A stretch of 64,000 nt of DNA from Microbacterium sp. Gd 4-13 (GTDB taxonomy: Bacteria; Actinomycetota; Actinomycetes; Actinomycetales; Microbacteriaceae), in NCBI RefSeq assembly GCF_003095395.1, contig NZ_QEIJ01000002.1, forward strand, positions 62,001 through 126,000, written 5' to 3'. The position numbers were made by a program, and so were the translations under genes. The notes beneath the pieces were generated by a model that searched no databases, had not been told where the DNA came from, and was given only the letters and a program-made list of their open reading frames with translations. Below are positions 52,263 through 61,759 of the stretch, piece by piece (the first letter of the stretch is position 1; each line of letters begins with the position of its first letter).

Positions 52263-52271
52263 GGTTGCTCC

Positions 52272-52526
52272 TTAGCGGCCGGCGCCGGCGTAAGGCAGGA
52301 GAGCCATCTCGCGCGCGTTCTTGATCGCGCGGGCGATGAGTCGCTGCTCCTGCACCGAGACACCGGTGATACGACGGGCGCGGATCTTCCCGCGCTCCGA
52401 GATGAACTTGCGGAGGGTGGCGACATCCTTGTAGTCGATGAGGCCGACGCGGATCGCCTTCGCGGGGGCCGCGTTCTTCGCGCCCTTCCGCGGCTTCCGG
52501 CGGTCGCCGGTGGCTTTTCCAGCCAT
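52272..52526 (-). CDS. rpsR: 30S ribosomal protein S18, cysteine-free form
   Basis: The 84-residue protein has the S18 core [27 protein letters not shown] and ends [11 protein letters not shown] (landmarks IDYKD and GKIRARR). No cysteine is present, so it is the zinc-independent type, as in the rpmB-rpmG-rpsN cluster. S18 pairs with S6 on the 30S platform. It is separated from ssb by 78 nt, which contain a GC-rich imperfect hairpin. Confidence 0.96.
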   Translation of the reverse strand: MAGKATGDRRKPRKGAKNAAPAKAIRVGLIDYKDVATLRKFISERGKIRARRITGVSVQEQRLIARAIKNAREMALLPYAGAGR

Positions 52527-52604
52527 AGTGCTTCCTTACTGTGAAATGTGGATGCTGTCTCTCGGCACCGTGCGGTTCTCACCGCGCTGCCGATCGGCGG
52601 GCAT

Positions 52605-53135
52605 TTAGAAGGGGGTGTCGTCGCCGTAGCTGCCGGGCGTGCTCCACGCGTCGGCTCCGCCGGCGGCGGGAGTGCTGCCTCCGGTCGAGGACCCGGGCGT
52701 CGACCACGGCTCGTCGGCCGCGACCTGCGGACGGGACTGCCCGCCACCGGTCTGGCCGCTTCCGCCGCCCGACGCTGCGCGCGTGACCTGTGCGGTCGCG
52801 TAACGCAGCGAGGGGCCGATCTCGTCGACCTCGAGCTCGATCGAGGTGCGGTTCTGGCCCTCGCGGTCCTGGTAGGAGCGCTGCTTGAGGCGACCGGTCG
52901 CAACGACCCGTGCACCCTTCGTCAGCGAACCCGCCACGTGCTCGGCGAACTCGCGCCACACCGACGCGCGGAGGAACAGCGCTTCGCCGTCCTTCCACTC
53001 GTTCGCCTGACGGTCGAACGTGCGGGGGGTCGACGCGATGGTGAAGTTCGCCACCGGGAGCCCGTTCTGCGTGTAACGCAGCTCGGGATCGGCGGTGAGG
53101 TTGCCGACGACCGTGATGATCGTTTCACCGGCCAT
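52605..53135 (-). CDS. ssb: Single-stranded DNA-binding protein
   Basis: The 176-residue protein has an OB fold in residues 1-115 ([44 protein letters not shown]) and a Gly/Gln/Ser-rich disordered tail. The tail ends in DDTPF, a variant of the DDDIPF tip that recruits repair and replication proteins. It follows rpsF by 4 nt. Confidence 0.96.
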   Translation of the reverse strand: MAGETIITVVGNLTADPELRYTQNGLPVANFTIASTPRTFDRQANEWKDGEALFLRASVWREFAEHVAGSLTKGARVVATGRLKQRSYQDREGQNRTSIELEVDEIGPSLRYATAQVTRAASGGGSGQTGGGQSRPQVAADEPWSTPGSSTGGSTPAAGGADAWSTPGSYGDDTPF

Positions 53136-53139
53136 GGCG

Positions 53140-53514
53140 CTACGCGTCCTGCTTGGCGGGGCGCGCTGCCTTGCGGGCAGCCTTCTCGTCGGAGCGCTGC
53201 TTCTCGGAGGCGATCATGGCGATCGCTTCCTCGGCACGGAGGACCTTGGTACGCATGATCTGCTCGTTCAGCTTGAGCTGACGGTCGAGTTCCTGCGTGG
53301 CCTCGCTCGTGGCGGTGAAGCTGACGACGGCGTAGATGCCTTCGTTCTTCTTCTGGATCTCGTAAGCGAGTCGCCGGCGGCCCCAGATGTCGACCTTGTC
53401 GATCGAGCCGCCGTCGTTCGTGATGACCTTGAGGAAACCATCGAGCTTCGGAGCGACCTGGCGCTCGTCGACCTCGGGATCAAGGATGACCATGAGTTCG
53501 TACTGGTGCGTCAC
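53140..53514 (-). CDS. rpsF: 30S ribosomal protein S6
   Basis: The 124-residue protein has the S6 fold ([15 protein letters not shown] at the start, [22 protein letters not shown]) with a basic Lys/Ala-rich tail. GTG at 53514 follows a very strong GGAGGTGG site. It is the first gene of rpsF-ssb-rpsR-rplI. Confidence 0.97.
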   Translation of the reverse strand: MTHQYELMVILDPEVDERQVAPKLDGFLKVITNDGGSIDKVDIWGRRRLAYEIQKKNEGIYAVVSFTATSEATQELDRQLKLNEQIMRTKVLRAEEAIAMIASEKQRSDEKAARKAARPAKQDA

Positions 53515-53540
53515 TAACCCACCTCCTTCGGACTAGAACG

Positions 53541-53563
53541 GCTTCCGGGCATTTCCCGGAAGC
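53541..53563 (-). promoter_or_regulatory. Leader hairpin of the rpsF operon
   Basis: GCTTCCGGG pairs with CCCGGAAGC around a 5-nt loop, 26 nt upstream of the GTG and outside the ribosome site. S6:S18 autoregulatory RNA hairpins with exposed CCG are known in rpsF leaders of other bacteria; whether this one is a member needs structural comparison. Confidence 0.4.
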
Positions 53564-53624
53564 AGGAGGGTGTGTGCACGTCATCGGGACTCACGCGGAC
53601 AGACCGCTGCCAGACAACCTCCTC

Positions 53625-53630
53625 AGTGTA
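53625..53630 (-). promoter_or_regulatory. -10 box of the rpsF operon
   Basis: TACACT on the minus strand lies about 110 nt before the GTG, leaving a leader that contains the hairpin. TTCGCG at 17 bp is a weak -35. Confidence 0.5.
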
Positions 53631-53683
53631 GCGGATGCCCCGTCTCCCGCGAATCGCGCTCCCTCGCCCGGTCGCCCTCCAAC

Positions 53684-53758
53684 CCGCGAGACATCATCCT
53701 GGGCACGAGACTGCGTCCGAAGACCGAAGTCTCGTAGCCAGACTGACGTCTCGCGGTT
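53684..53758. repeat. P2: 75-bp four-unit palindrome with 19-bp spacing (sister of P1)
   Basis: Outer arms carry CCGCGAGACATCA on the left and TGACGTCTCGCGG on the right. Inner arms are ACGAGACT/AGTCTCGT (53705-53712 with 53728-53735). Side gaps are 6 nt, as in P1 and P3. CGAGAC starts at 53687 and 53706, 19 bp apart. It lies between the divergent rpsF promoter and the next gene's promoter, so here it cannot serve only as a terminator. Confidence 0.85.
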
Positions 53759-53782
53759 CCACGCGCGCCGGGGGCGCGTGAG

Positions 53783-53788
53783 TAGCGT
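53783..53788 (+). promoter_or_regulatory. -10 box ahead of the short upstream ORF
   Basis: TAGCGT lies 7 nt before the ATG at 53796, the leaderless geometry. The right arm of P2 ends 24 nt upstream. Confidence 0.4.
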
Positions 53789-53795
53789 GGACGCC

Positions 53796-53822
53796 ATGCA
53801 GCGGACACCGGAGACCCGATGA
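53796..53822 (+). CDS. Possible leader peptide (8 aa) coupled to the next gene
   Basis: ATG at 53796 reads MQRTPETR and stops with TGA that overlaps the next ATG as ATGA. Given the -10 box 7 nt upstream, ribosomes may enter here on a leaderless mRNA and reinitiate on the membrane protein. This is inferred from spacing only. Confidence 0.35.
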   Translation: MQRTPETR

Positions 53823-54940
53823 GCGGCGTGGCGTTCGATGCGCGGCCGCTGACCGAGCCCGTCGATGCGCGCGAGGCGCGTGCCCATGCCCGGCGCATGA
53901 AGGCGGAGGGGCGCGCTCCGACGTCGAACGCCGCGGTCATCGTCGTCGCGGTCATCGTCGGGCTCGTGATCGTCTCCGCGTTCTTCACCGTCGGCGTCGG
54001 TGTCGTGACGGCGCTCGTGCGGGGCGGGCTCGGGGCCGCCGCCGTCTTCCCTGTGATCGTCGCGATCGCGGTCTTCGGCCTCATCGCCTTCCTCGCCGTG
54101 CGCGGCATCCGGGGGCAGGCCGCGCGCTGGATGCGCCTCGACCGGTTCGCGCGCGCGAACGGCCTCACCTACCTGCCGAAGCTCGATGACCCGCAGCTTC
54201 CGGGCATGATCTTCCAGCGGGGGAGCAGTCGCGCCTCGAGCGACCTGATGCGCGGAGAGCAGCCCCGCTTCGTCGAGTTCGCGAACTACCGCTACACGAC
54301 GGGCAGCGGCAAGAACCGCACGACGCATCGCTGGGGCTACGTCGCCGTGAAGCTGGACGTGCCCCTGCCGCACATCATCCTCGACGCGATCGGCAACAAC
54401 GGCCTCTTCGGCGCCTCCAACCTCCCCGCCGTCTACGACCGCGACCAGCGGCTGAGCCTCGAGGGCGACTTCGACCGTCATTTCGCGCTGTACTGCCCCC
54501 AGGGCTACGAGCGCGATGCGCTCTACCTCTTCACGCCCGACATCATGGCGCGCTTCATCGACAACGCCGCGCAGCTCGACGTCGAGATCGTCGACGACTG
54601 GCTCTTCCTCTACGCCAAGCGCGACCTGTCGACCCTCGACCCGGCGACGTGGGGCTGGCTGTTCACCGTGGTCGCCGCGCTGCTCGACAAGCTCTCCCAG
54701 TGGGCGCGCTGGCGCGACGACCGGCTCGCACCCCCCGCCCTCGACGCGGTCGCCTCGGGCATCCCGGGGGCGCAACCCGGACCGACGCCGGTTCTGCTTC
54801 CGCCACCGCCCGGTGTCGCAGCATCCGGCCGTCGACTCAAGACGGGCGTGCCCTGGGTCGCGCTGATCGTCTTCGGCGTGCTCGGCGCGGGCTGGCTGTT
54901 CACCGTGATGGGTGGCTGGACGGCGATCCTGGGCCGCTGA
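53819..54940 (+). CDS. Membrane protein of unknown function
   Basis: The 373-residue protein has two membrane helices near residues 40-60 and 70-95, a large soluble domain (RFARANGLTYLPKLDDPQLPGMIF, GKNRTTHRWGYVAVKLDVPLPHIILD) and a third helix at the C-terminus. The layout matches conserved actinobacterial membrane proteins of unknown role. The start follows GGAGACCCG. It precedes the alcohol dehydrogenase by 81 nt. Confidence 0.75.
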   Translation: MSGVAFDARPLTEPVDAREARAHARRMKAEGRAPTSNAAVIVVAVIVGLVIVSAFFTVGVGVVTALVRGGLGAAAVFPVIVAIAVFGLIAFLAVRGIRGQAARWMRLDRFARANGLTYLPKLDDPQLPGMIFQRGSSRASSDLMRGEQPRFVEFANYRYTTGSGKNRTTHRWGYVAVKLDVPLPHIILDAIGNNGLFGASNLPAVYDRDQRLSLEGDFDRHFALYCPQGYERDALYLFTPDIMARFIDNAAQLDVEIVDDWLFLYAKRDLSTLDPATWGWLFTVVAALLDKLSQWARWRDDRLAPPALDAVASGIPGAQPGPTPVLLPPPPGVAASGRRLKTGVPWVALIVFGVLGAGWLFTVMGGWTAILGR

Positions 54941-55021
54941 CGGCCCGGCGATGCGACACCCCCGTGACGCGGAAGCGTCGCGGGTGCAGAGTGGAGGTAC
55001 CGCCCTGAGAGAAGGAGAGCC

Positions 55022-56056
55022 ATGAAGGCAGTGCAGTATCGCGAGATCGGCAAAGGACCCGAGGTCGTCGAGATCGATACCCCCGAACCCGGCCCCGGCC
55101 AGATCCGCCTCAAGGTCACCGCGGCAGGGCTCTGCCACTCCGACTGGTTCGTGATGGACCTCCCCGAGGAGCAGTACACCTACGGCCTGCCCCTCACCCT
55201 CGGTCACGAGGGAGCCGGCGTCATCGACAAGCTCGGCGACGGCGTCGAGGGCCTGAAGGTCGGAGACCCCTACGCCATCTACGGGCCGTGGGGCTGCGGG
55301 CGCTGCCACGCCTGCGCGCAGGGCGCCGAGAACTACTGCCCCTACGCGGCCGAGCTCGGCATCACCCCTCCCGGCCTCGGTGCGCCCGGCGCGATGGCCG
55401 AATACGTCATCGTCGACGACCCGCGCCACCTCGTGCCGCTGGGCGACCTCGACCCGGTCGAGACCGTATCGCTCACCGACGCCGGCCTCACGCCGTACCA
55501 CGCGATCGTCTCGGCCCGAGAGAAGCTCTACCCGGGCGGCGTCGCCGTGGTCATCGGCGTCGGAGGCCTCGGCCACGTCGGCGTGCAGATCCTGCGGGCG
55601 ATCTCCCAGGTCACGGTCATCGCCGTCGACGTGAGCGAGGAGAAGCTCGAACTGGCGACCGAGGTCGGCGCTCACCACACGGTGGTCTCCGGCCCGGGCG
55701 CGGCCGACAGCATCCGCGAACTGACGAACGGGCTCGGCGCATCTGCCGTCTTCGACTTCGTCGGCGTGCAGCCCACCATCGACCTCGCCCGCGAGGTCGC
55801 CGCCGTCAACAGCTTCATCCACATCGTCGGGATCGGCGGCGGCATCATGCCCGCCGGCTTCTTCTCCACGCCGATGGGCGCGGCCGTTCGCGCGCCCTAC
55901 TGGGGCACGCGCGGCGAGCTCATCGAGGTGCTCGATCTCGCGCGCACCGGGTCGGTCGGCGTGCACGTCGAGCGCTACGACCTCAACCAGGCCGTCGAGG
56001 CGTACCGCAAGCTCCACCACGGCGAGGTGCGCGGCCGCGCCGTCGTCGTTCCCTGA
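55022..56056 (+). CDS. Zinc-dependent alcohol dehydrogenase
   Basis: The 344-residue medium-chain dehydrogenase has the catalytic zinc ligands in AAGLCHSDW and LGHEGAGVI, the structural zinc loop GCGRCHACAQGAENYC (four Cys), and the NAD-binding VIGVGGLGHVGVQIL near residue 178. It oxidises alcohols to aldehydes. Its partner aldehyde dehydrogenase lies downstream on the other strand. The ATG follows GAGAAGGAGA at good spacing. Confidence 0.93.
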   Translation: MKAVQYREIGKGPEVVEIDTPEPGPGQIRLKVTAAGLCHSDWFVMDLPEEQYTYGLPLTLGHEGAGVIDKLGDGVEGLKVGDPYAIYGPWGCGRCHACAQGAENYCPYAAELGITPPGLGAPGAMAEYVIVDDPRHLVPLGDLDPVETVSLTDAGLTPYHAIVSAREKLYPGGVAVVIGVGGLGHVGVQILRAISQVTVIAVDVSEEKLELATEVGAHHTVVSGPGAADSIRELTNGLGASAVFDFVGVQPTIDLAREVAAVNSFIHIVGIGGGIMPAGFFSTPMGAAVRAPYWGTRGELIEVLDLARTGSVGVHVERYDLNQAVEAYRKLHHGEVRGRAVVVP

Positions 56057-56064
56057 CGCACCGG

Positions 56065-56133
56065 CGTCGGAGGCTCACACCGAGGTCGGAGGTTTTCACG
56101 TGAAACCTCCGACCTCGGTGCGTTTCTCCGACG
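56065..56133. repeat. P4: 69-bp four-unit palindrome with 19-bp spacing
   Basis: Outer arms CGTCGGAG/CTCCGACG (56065-56072, 56126-56133) and perfect 17-bp inner arms (56079-56095 with 56103-56119) are separated by 6-nt gaps on each side. GTCGGAG starts at 56066 and 56085, 19 bp apart. The arm sequence differs from P1-P3, but the geometry is the same. It lies between convergent genes and may act as a terminator. Confidence 0.9.
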
Positions 56134-56149
56134 AACGGATGCTGCGAGC

Positions 56150-56581
56150 TCAGCCCTCCGCCAGCCCGAAGGCCTCCAGCTCGGCGGGCTCCAGCATCCG
56201 CGACCGGATCAGGAACCGCATGCCCGTCGGGCCCTCGACCGAGAAGCCGGCGCCGCGGCCCGGCACGACGTCGATGGTGAGGTGCGTGTACTTCCAGTAC
56301 TCGAACTGCGACTCCGACATGTACACCTCGATGGGATCGATCGGCTCCGAGCCGATCGATGCCTGCCCTGAGCCTGCCGAAGGGTCGAGCCCGGCGTCGA
56401 TCGCTCCGAGGTGCACGTCACTCGGCCCGGTGAGGAACATCCCCACGGGGTAGCACATGGGCGAGCTGCCGTCGCAGCATCCGCCCGACTGGTGGAACAT
56501 CAGCGGACCGTGCTGCTTCGTGAGGTCGCGAAGCAGCGATGCCGCGGCTTCGGTCACGTCGACCCGCGAGTAGTCGGTCAT
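56150..56581 (-). CDS. DUF779 protein with an in-frame repeat insertion
   Basis: The 143-residue protein has the DUF779 core MFHQSGGCCDGSSPMCYPVG near residue 28 and YWKYTHLTIDVVPGRGAGF near 95. DUF779 proteins are encoded beside aldehyde dehydrogenases and may help them. Residues about 65-83 (LDPSAGSGQASIGSEPID) are extra. They come from a CCTGAGCCTGCCGAAGGG-type repeat and an adjacent palindrome in the DNA (56337-56390) that keep the frame. The aldehyde dehydrogenase gene lies 34 nt upstream. Confidence 0.88.
   Translation of the reverse strand: MTDYSRVDVTEAAASLLRDLTKQHGPLMFHQSGGCCDGSSPMCYPVGMFLTGPSDVHLGAIDAGLDPSAGSGQASIGSEPIDPIEVYMSESQFEYWKYTHLTIDVVPGRGAGFSVEGPTGMRFLIRSRMLEPAELEAFGLAEG
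56366..56384. repeat. Short dispersed repeat inside the DUF779 gene
   Basis: CCCTGAGCCTGCCGAAGGG differs in one base from the CCCTGAGCCTGTCGAAGGG repeat seen in many high-GC genomes. Next to it CGATCGGCTC-C-GAGCCGATCG is a perfect palindrome. Together they form the extra block in DUF779. Confidence 0.7.
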
Positions 56582-56615
56582 GAGAGGTCCTTTCGTCGAG
56601 CGGATGCGGCGCCGA

Positions 56616-58166
<1,551 letters not shown>

Positions 58167-58317
58167 GTTGTGTCTCCTTCGACGGTCATGAATCGCCGCG
58201 GCGGCTTCACGGCGGCGATGCCCCGACGGTACGTCGGCGCACGTTGCATCCGGTTGCGCGGATCGAAGGAGACGAACGGATGCTGCGGCGGGCACGCCGC
58301 GGCATCCGGAGAGCCGA

Positions 58318-58842
58318 CTACACCTCGGCGTCGACGAGCACCGAGCGCAGCGGCGGCACGTTGCCCTCGTGCAGGTCGAGGCCCTCGAGGCGCTCGATCG
58401 AGACCACGCGGGGAGCGATGGCTCCGCCGTCGGCGACGATCCAGCTGCCCACCAGGAGGAAGTCGTCGTTGCCGGAGGTGACGGGGCCGGTCACCGCGAA
58501 GACGCCGTGCGTGGGCGTCTGGAAGGTCGCGCGCACCGGAGTGCCGTGCGAGAGCGAGCCGGGGTCGACGACCTCTGCATCGGCGTCGGCCTCGGGGGCG
58601 GCGACGGCGAGTTCGATGCGCTGGATCTCGGAGCTCGTCGCCAGGATCACGTCGCCGACGATCGGCTGACCGCCCACCCCGATGCGCACCGGACCCTCGA
58701 CGGCGTACAGCCCGTAGCGCGGCGAGCGCACGATCACCCGCGCCACGTCGCCGGAGCGCACCTCGGCGAGCGCCTCGCGGATGCGCGCGACGTCGCGGCG
58801 GGCGCGGGCGGCCGAGAAGATGTCGAGGGTCTGTGCGTCCAT
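58318..58842 (-). CDS. Hypothetical protein (174 aa), beta-rich
   Basis: The 174-residue protein has a short helical start ([24 protein letters not shown]) and then beta-strand pairs with repeated pattern [23 protein letters not shown] and [19 protein letters not shown], which look like two copies of one motif. ATG at 58842 lies 6 nt after TACGCT. No family is recognised. Confidence 0.7.
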   Translation of the reverse strand: MDAQTLDIFSAARARRDVARIREALAEVRSGDVARVIVRSPRYGLYAVEGPVRIGVGGQPIVGDVILATSSEIQRIELAVAAPEADADAEVVDPGSLSHGTPVRATFQTPTHGVFAVTGPVTSGNDDFLLVGSWIVADGGAIAPRVVSIERLEGLDLHEGNVPPLRSVLVDAEV

Positions 58843-58848
58843 GTGTTC

Positions 58849-58854
58849 AGCGTA
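58849..58854 (-). promoter_or_regulatory. -10 box for the 174-residue protein
   Basis: TACGCT ends 6 nt before the ATG at 58842. Confidence 0.45.
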
Positions 58855-58892
58855 ACGACCGCCGCCGACGGCTCCGCGGTGATGCGCGCCGG

Positions 58893-60215
58893 TCAGTGCT
58901 GCTCGAGGCGTTCGATGCGCGCGACCAGCCCGGCGCGTTTGGGCGAGCGCGCCGGAAGCAGCGCCAGGCACAGACGCAGCACCTCGTCGTCGTCCCGCCC
59001 GTCGGCGGTGTCGGCGTAGGCGAGGAGGACATCGACCCCCGCCTCGGCGATCAGTGCCTCTCGAAGGGCGAGTCGCACCGATTCGCGCACGTCGGCGACG
59101 CCGGGCGATGTCGAGTCGGGCAGCACGGGCCCGCGGTAGGCGGCGAAGGCGACGCGGTGCGCACCGCGGTCGAGGAGCGACAGGACGTGGTGGGCGTCGG
59201 TCTCGAGCGGCGAGGGAAGGCGGTAGGGCCGCGAGGTCGGCACGAGACCCGGTGCGATCGGCTCGAGCACGCGGCGCAGGCGCACCATCTCGGGACGCAG
59301 GGTCTCGGGCGTCGCGTGGTCGTAGACGAGCTCGCTCAGGGCCTCGGCCGACAACCCTTCGCGGTGCACGGCGAGCATGAGGAGGATCTCGGCGTGGCGT
59401 GCCGAGATCTCGACGACCGTGTCGACACCGTCACCGGTCACCTCCAGCAGAGCGCGGTCGCGGCCCAGGGTGCGCAGCATCGCGTCCTGGCGAACCGGCG
59501 GTCGGCGCCGCACCGGTGCGCGACCGGCGGCCGCGGCCCGCGCCCGCAGGCGGGCGACGAGCAACTCGCCCTCGACCGCCCGAGCCGTGGCGTCGACGAG
59601 CAACTGGGCCTGCGGTGTGACCGCCTCCACCCCGCCCGTCACGTCGATCACTCCGAGCAGCTGTCTCGTCTCGGGATCGTGCACCGGGGCCGCCGTGCAC
59701 GACCACGGCTGCACGAGACGGTTGTAGTGCTCCGCTCCGCGGATCTGCACCGATCGGCCGAGCGCGAGCGCCGTCCCGGGGGCCGACGTGCCGACGGCGT
59801 CCTCGGCCCAGTTCGTCCCTTCGACGAAACCCATGTCTCCGGTGAGGGATCGCACGTGCCGGTCGCCCTCGACCCACAGCAGTCGTCCCGCCGCGTCGCC
59901 GACCGCGACGACCACCCCCGACTCCTCGGCCGTGCCGGGCAGCAGCAGAGCCCGCACCATCTCCATCACGCTCGCCAGCGGGTGGGTGCGGCGGTAGGCC
60001 TCGAGCTCGTCGCCCACGAGCTCCAGCCGGGGCAGGGCCTCCGCCCCCACCAGTGACGCGAGCGAACGGCTCCACGATTCGCGCACGATGCCGCGTACGT
60101 CGCCGACACGGAGGTCGTCGGCGTTGCCCGAGAGGAACTCCTCATGAGCGCGCTCGATGAGCAGGCGCGAGGTGTCGGGCGCCACCCGCGGTCGGGGAGA
60201 CCACGATGAGGACAC
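58893..60215 (-). CDS. GAF-domain transcriptional activator (AcoR-like, no AAA domain)
   Basis: The 440-residue protein has a helical start (ARGIVRESWSRSL-type, residues 40-60), a GAF domain (about 80-220: GVVVAVGDAAGRLLWVEGD, GFVEGTNWAEDAVGTSAPGTAL, PVHDPETRQLLGVIDVTGG) and a C-terminal winged-helix/SARP-like DNA-binding part. This form without the sigma-54 AAA motor is the actinobacterial version of AcoR. It sits next to the aldehyde dehydrogenase genes. Its GTG start has a TACACT -10 34 nt upstream (60249-60254). Confidence 0.88.
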   Translation of the reverse strand: MSSSWSPRPRVAPDTSRLLIERAHEEFLSGNADDLRVGDVRGIVRESWSRSLASLVGAEALPRLELVGDELEAYRRTHPLASVMEMVRALLLPGTAEESGVVVAVGDAAGRLLWVEGDRHVRSLTGDMGFVEGTNWAEDAVGTSAPGTALALGRSVQIRGAEHYNRLVQPWSCTAAPVHDPETRQLLGVIDVTGGVEAVTPQAQLLVDATARAVEGELLVARLRARAAAAGRAPVRRRPPVRQDAMLRTLGRDRALLEVTGDGVDTVVEISARHAEILLMLAVHREGLSAEALSELVYDHATPETLRPEMVRLRRVLEPIAPGLVPTSRPYRLPSPLETDAHHVLSLLDRGAHRVAFAAYRGPVLPDSTSPGVADVRESVRLALREALIAEAGVDVLLAYADTADGRDDDEVLRLCLALLPARSPKRAGLVARIERLEQH

Positions 60216-60248
60216 GATGCTCCGATCAACGGTGATGGGGCTGACGCC

Positions 60249-60254
60249 AGTGTA
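60249..60254 (-). promoter_or_regulatory. -10 box for the GAF regulator
   Basis: TACACT on the minus strand lies 33 nt before the GTG at 60215. Confidence 0.45.
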
Positions 60255-60298
60255 GGCGCGGCCCCGACGATCAGCTAGGTCGCCACCGTTCCGCTATT

Positions 60299-60309
60299 AC
60301 GCAGTGCGT
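60299..60309. promoter_or_regulatory. Possible PadR operator
   Basis: ACGCA-G-TGCGT is a perfect inverted repeat 27 nt before the PadR start. It overlaps TATTAC, a weak -10, and could serve autorepression. Confidence 0.35.
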
Positions 60310-60335
60310 GGTACCGTTCGATCGAGAGGAGCAGC

Positions 60336-60692
60336 ATGGACACGACACAATTGCTCAAGGGGGTGCTCGACGCGGCGGTGCTCGCCGTCGTCCAGCACGA
60401 CGACGGGTACGGCTACGACATCGTCCGCCGTCTGCGCGATGCCGGACTCGGAGACGTCGGAGACGCCTCGGTCTACGGCACCCTCCGCCGCCTGTACAGC
60501 GCGGGAGCGCTGTCGAGCTACGTGGTGCCCTCCGACGGCGGCCCGCACCGCAAGTACTACGCCGTCACGCCGCAGGGTCGCGACATGCTCGCCGCCCAGC
60601 GCAGCGACTGGACGGACTTCAGCATCGCCATGACGCGCCTGCTCGACGAGAAGGCCCCCACGAAACTGCGCACGATCGGAGAAGCCCGATGA
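60336..60692 (+). CDS. PadR-family transcriptional regulator
   Basis: The 118-residue protein has the PadR winged helix: LLKGVLDAAVLAVVQHDDGYGYDI, VYGTLRRLYSAGALSSYVV and GGPHRKYYAVTPQGR. It represses membrane or drug-response genes. ATG at 60336 follows GAGAGGAGCAGC. Its stop overlaps the next gene as ATGA, so the pair is one operon. Confidence 0.93.
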   Translation: MDTTQLLKGVLDAAVLAVVQHDDGYGYDIVRRLRDAGLGDVGDASVYGTLRRLYSAGALSSYVVPSDGGPHRKYYAVTPQGRDMLAAQRSDWTDFSIAMTRLLDEKAPTKLRTIGEAR

Positions 60693-61747
60693 GCACGATC
60701 GACATCTCACCCGTCGAGGCAGACATCGCGGCCTTCGCCGCCTCGGTGCGCCGTCATCTCGACGATCTGCCGGCCGAAGAGGTCGACGAGCTGGTCGACG
60801 GCCTCCCGGCCGACATGGCCGATCAGGCAGCCGACAGCGGTGCCGCCTTCGCACTGCCGGATGCTGCGGCCTATGCCGACGAGCTGCGCGCGGCGGCGGG
60901 GCTTCCGCCGCGCGTCGAACCCGGTCGGGGCCCCGGACTCGTCGAGCGTGTCGCACGACGATCGAGGACGCTGACGGGCCGGCTGCGCGCCCACCCCGCG
61001 GCGGCGGCGACCTGGGACTTCCTCTCCGCGTTGCGCCCGGCGTGGTGGCTCATCCGTGCGGTCGTGATCTTCGAGGCGATCACGGTGTTCGGTCGCGGCC
61101 AGTGGCTGCAGCTCGACCTGGTGGGTGTGGTGATCCTCCTCGCCTGCGTGATCGTGAGCGTCCAGTGGGGCCGCGGCCGATGGCTCACGAGGAAGTGGGG
61201 GCGCGGCATCCTCCTGACCGTCAATATCTCCGCGTGGGTGCTCCTGCCGATGCTGGTCTTCGGCGCCATGTCGTCATACGCCCAGTGGCGCGCGTACGGT
61301 TCGATGGCATCCATCGACTACTCGTCGACCCCGGGTCTCGCGATCGACGGCGAGCGCGTGCGCAACGTCTTCGCCTACGACGCGGAGGGAAACCCCATCG
61401 AGCGGGTGCAGCTGTTCGATCAGAGCGGCCGCCCACTCACCACCGTCGGGCGGGGCGGTCAGAGCGACGAGTTCGACTGGTACTTCTACGGCGGCGGGGG
61501 GCCGACCCCCGTGGGCGAACGCGAGATCGGCCGACAGCCGGTGTGGAACATTTTCCCGCTGCAGGAGGTCACCGCCGACGACTGGCTCGACGGCGAACCC
61601 GCGATCGACGACGCCGTGGAACCCACGTTCCCGTTCCCGCGGGTACCCTCCCTGGCCGACGGCTCGGACGGCGACCCGTCCTCGAGCGCCTCGCCCGCTC
61701 CGCAGCCGACCGTCTACGCCGACCCCACGGCATCGCCGGCGCCGTAA
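60689..61747 (+). CDS. Membrane protein paired with PadR (DUF1700-like)
   Basis: The 352-residue protein starts with a cytoplasmic helical part containing HLDDLPAEEVDELVDGLPADMADQAADSG, as in DUF1700/HAAS-type domains. It then has three to four membrane segments and an extracytoplasmic tail with Pro/Ser-rich end. Such proteins are regularly encoded after PadR regulators and may sense the envelope. The start overlaps the PadR stop by 4 nt. Confidence 0.82.
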   Translation: MSTIDISPVEADIAAFAASVRRHLDDLPAEEVDELVDGLPADMADQAADSGAAFALPDAAAYADELRAAAGLPPRVEPGRGPGLVERVARRSRTLTGRLRAHPAAAATWDFLSALRPAWWLIRAVVIFEAITVFGRGQWLQLDLVGVVILLACVIVSVQWGRGRWLTRKWGRGILLTVNISAWVLLPMLVFGAMSSYAQWRAYGSMASIDYSSTPGLAIDGERVRNVFAYDAEGNPIERVQLFDQSGRPLTTVGRGGQSDEFDWYFYGGGGPTPVGEREIGRQPVWNIFPLQEVTADDWLDGEPAIDDAVEPTFPFPRVPSLADGSDGDPSSSASPAPQPTVYADPTASPAP

Positions 61748-61759
61748 CCCGCCGCATGC

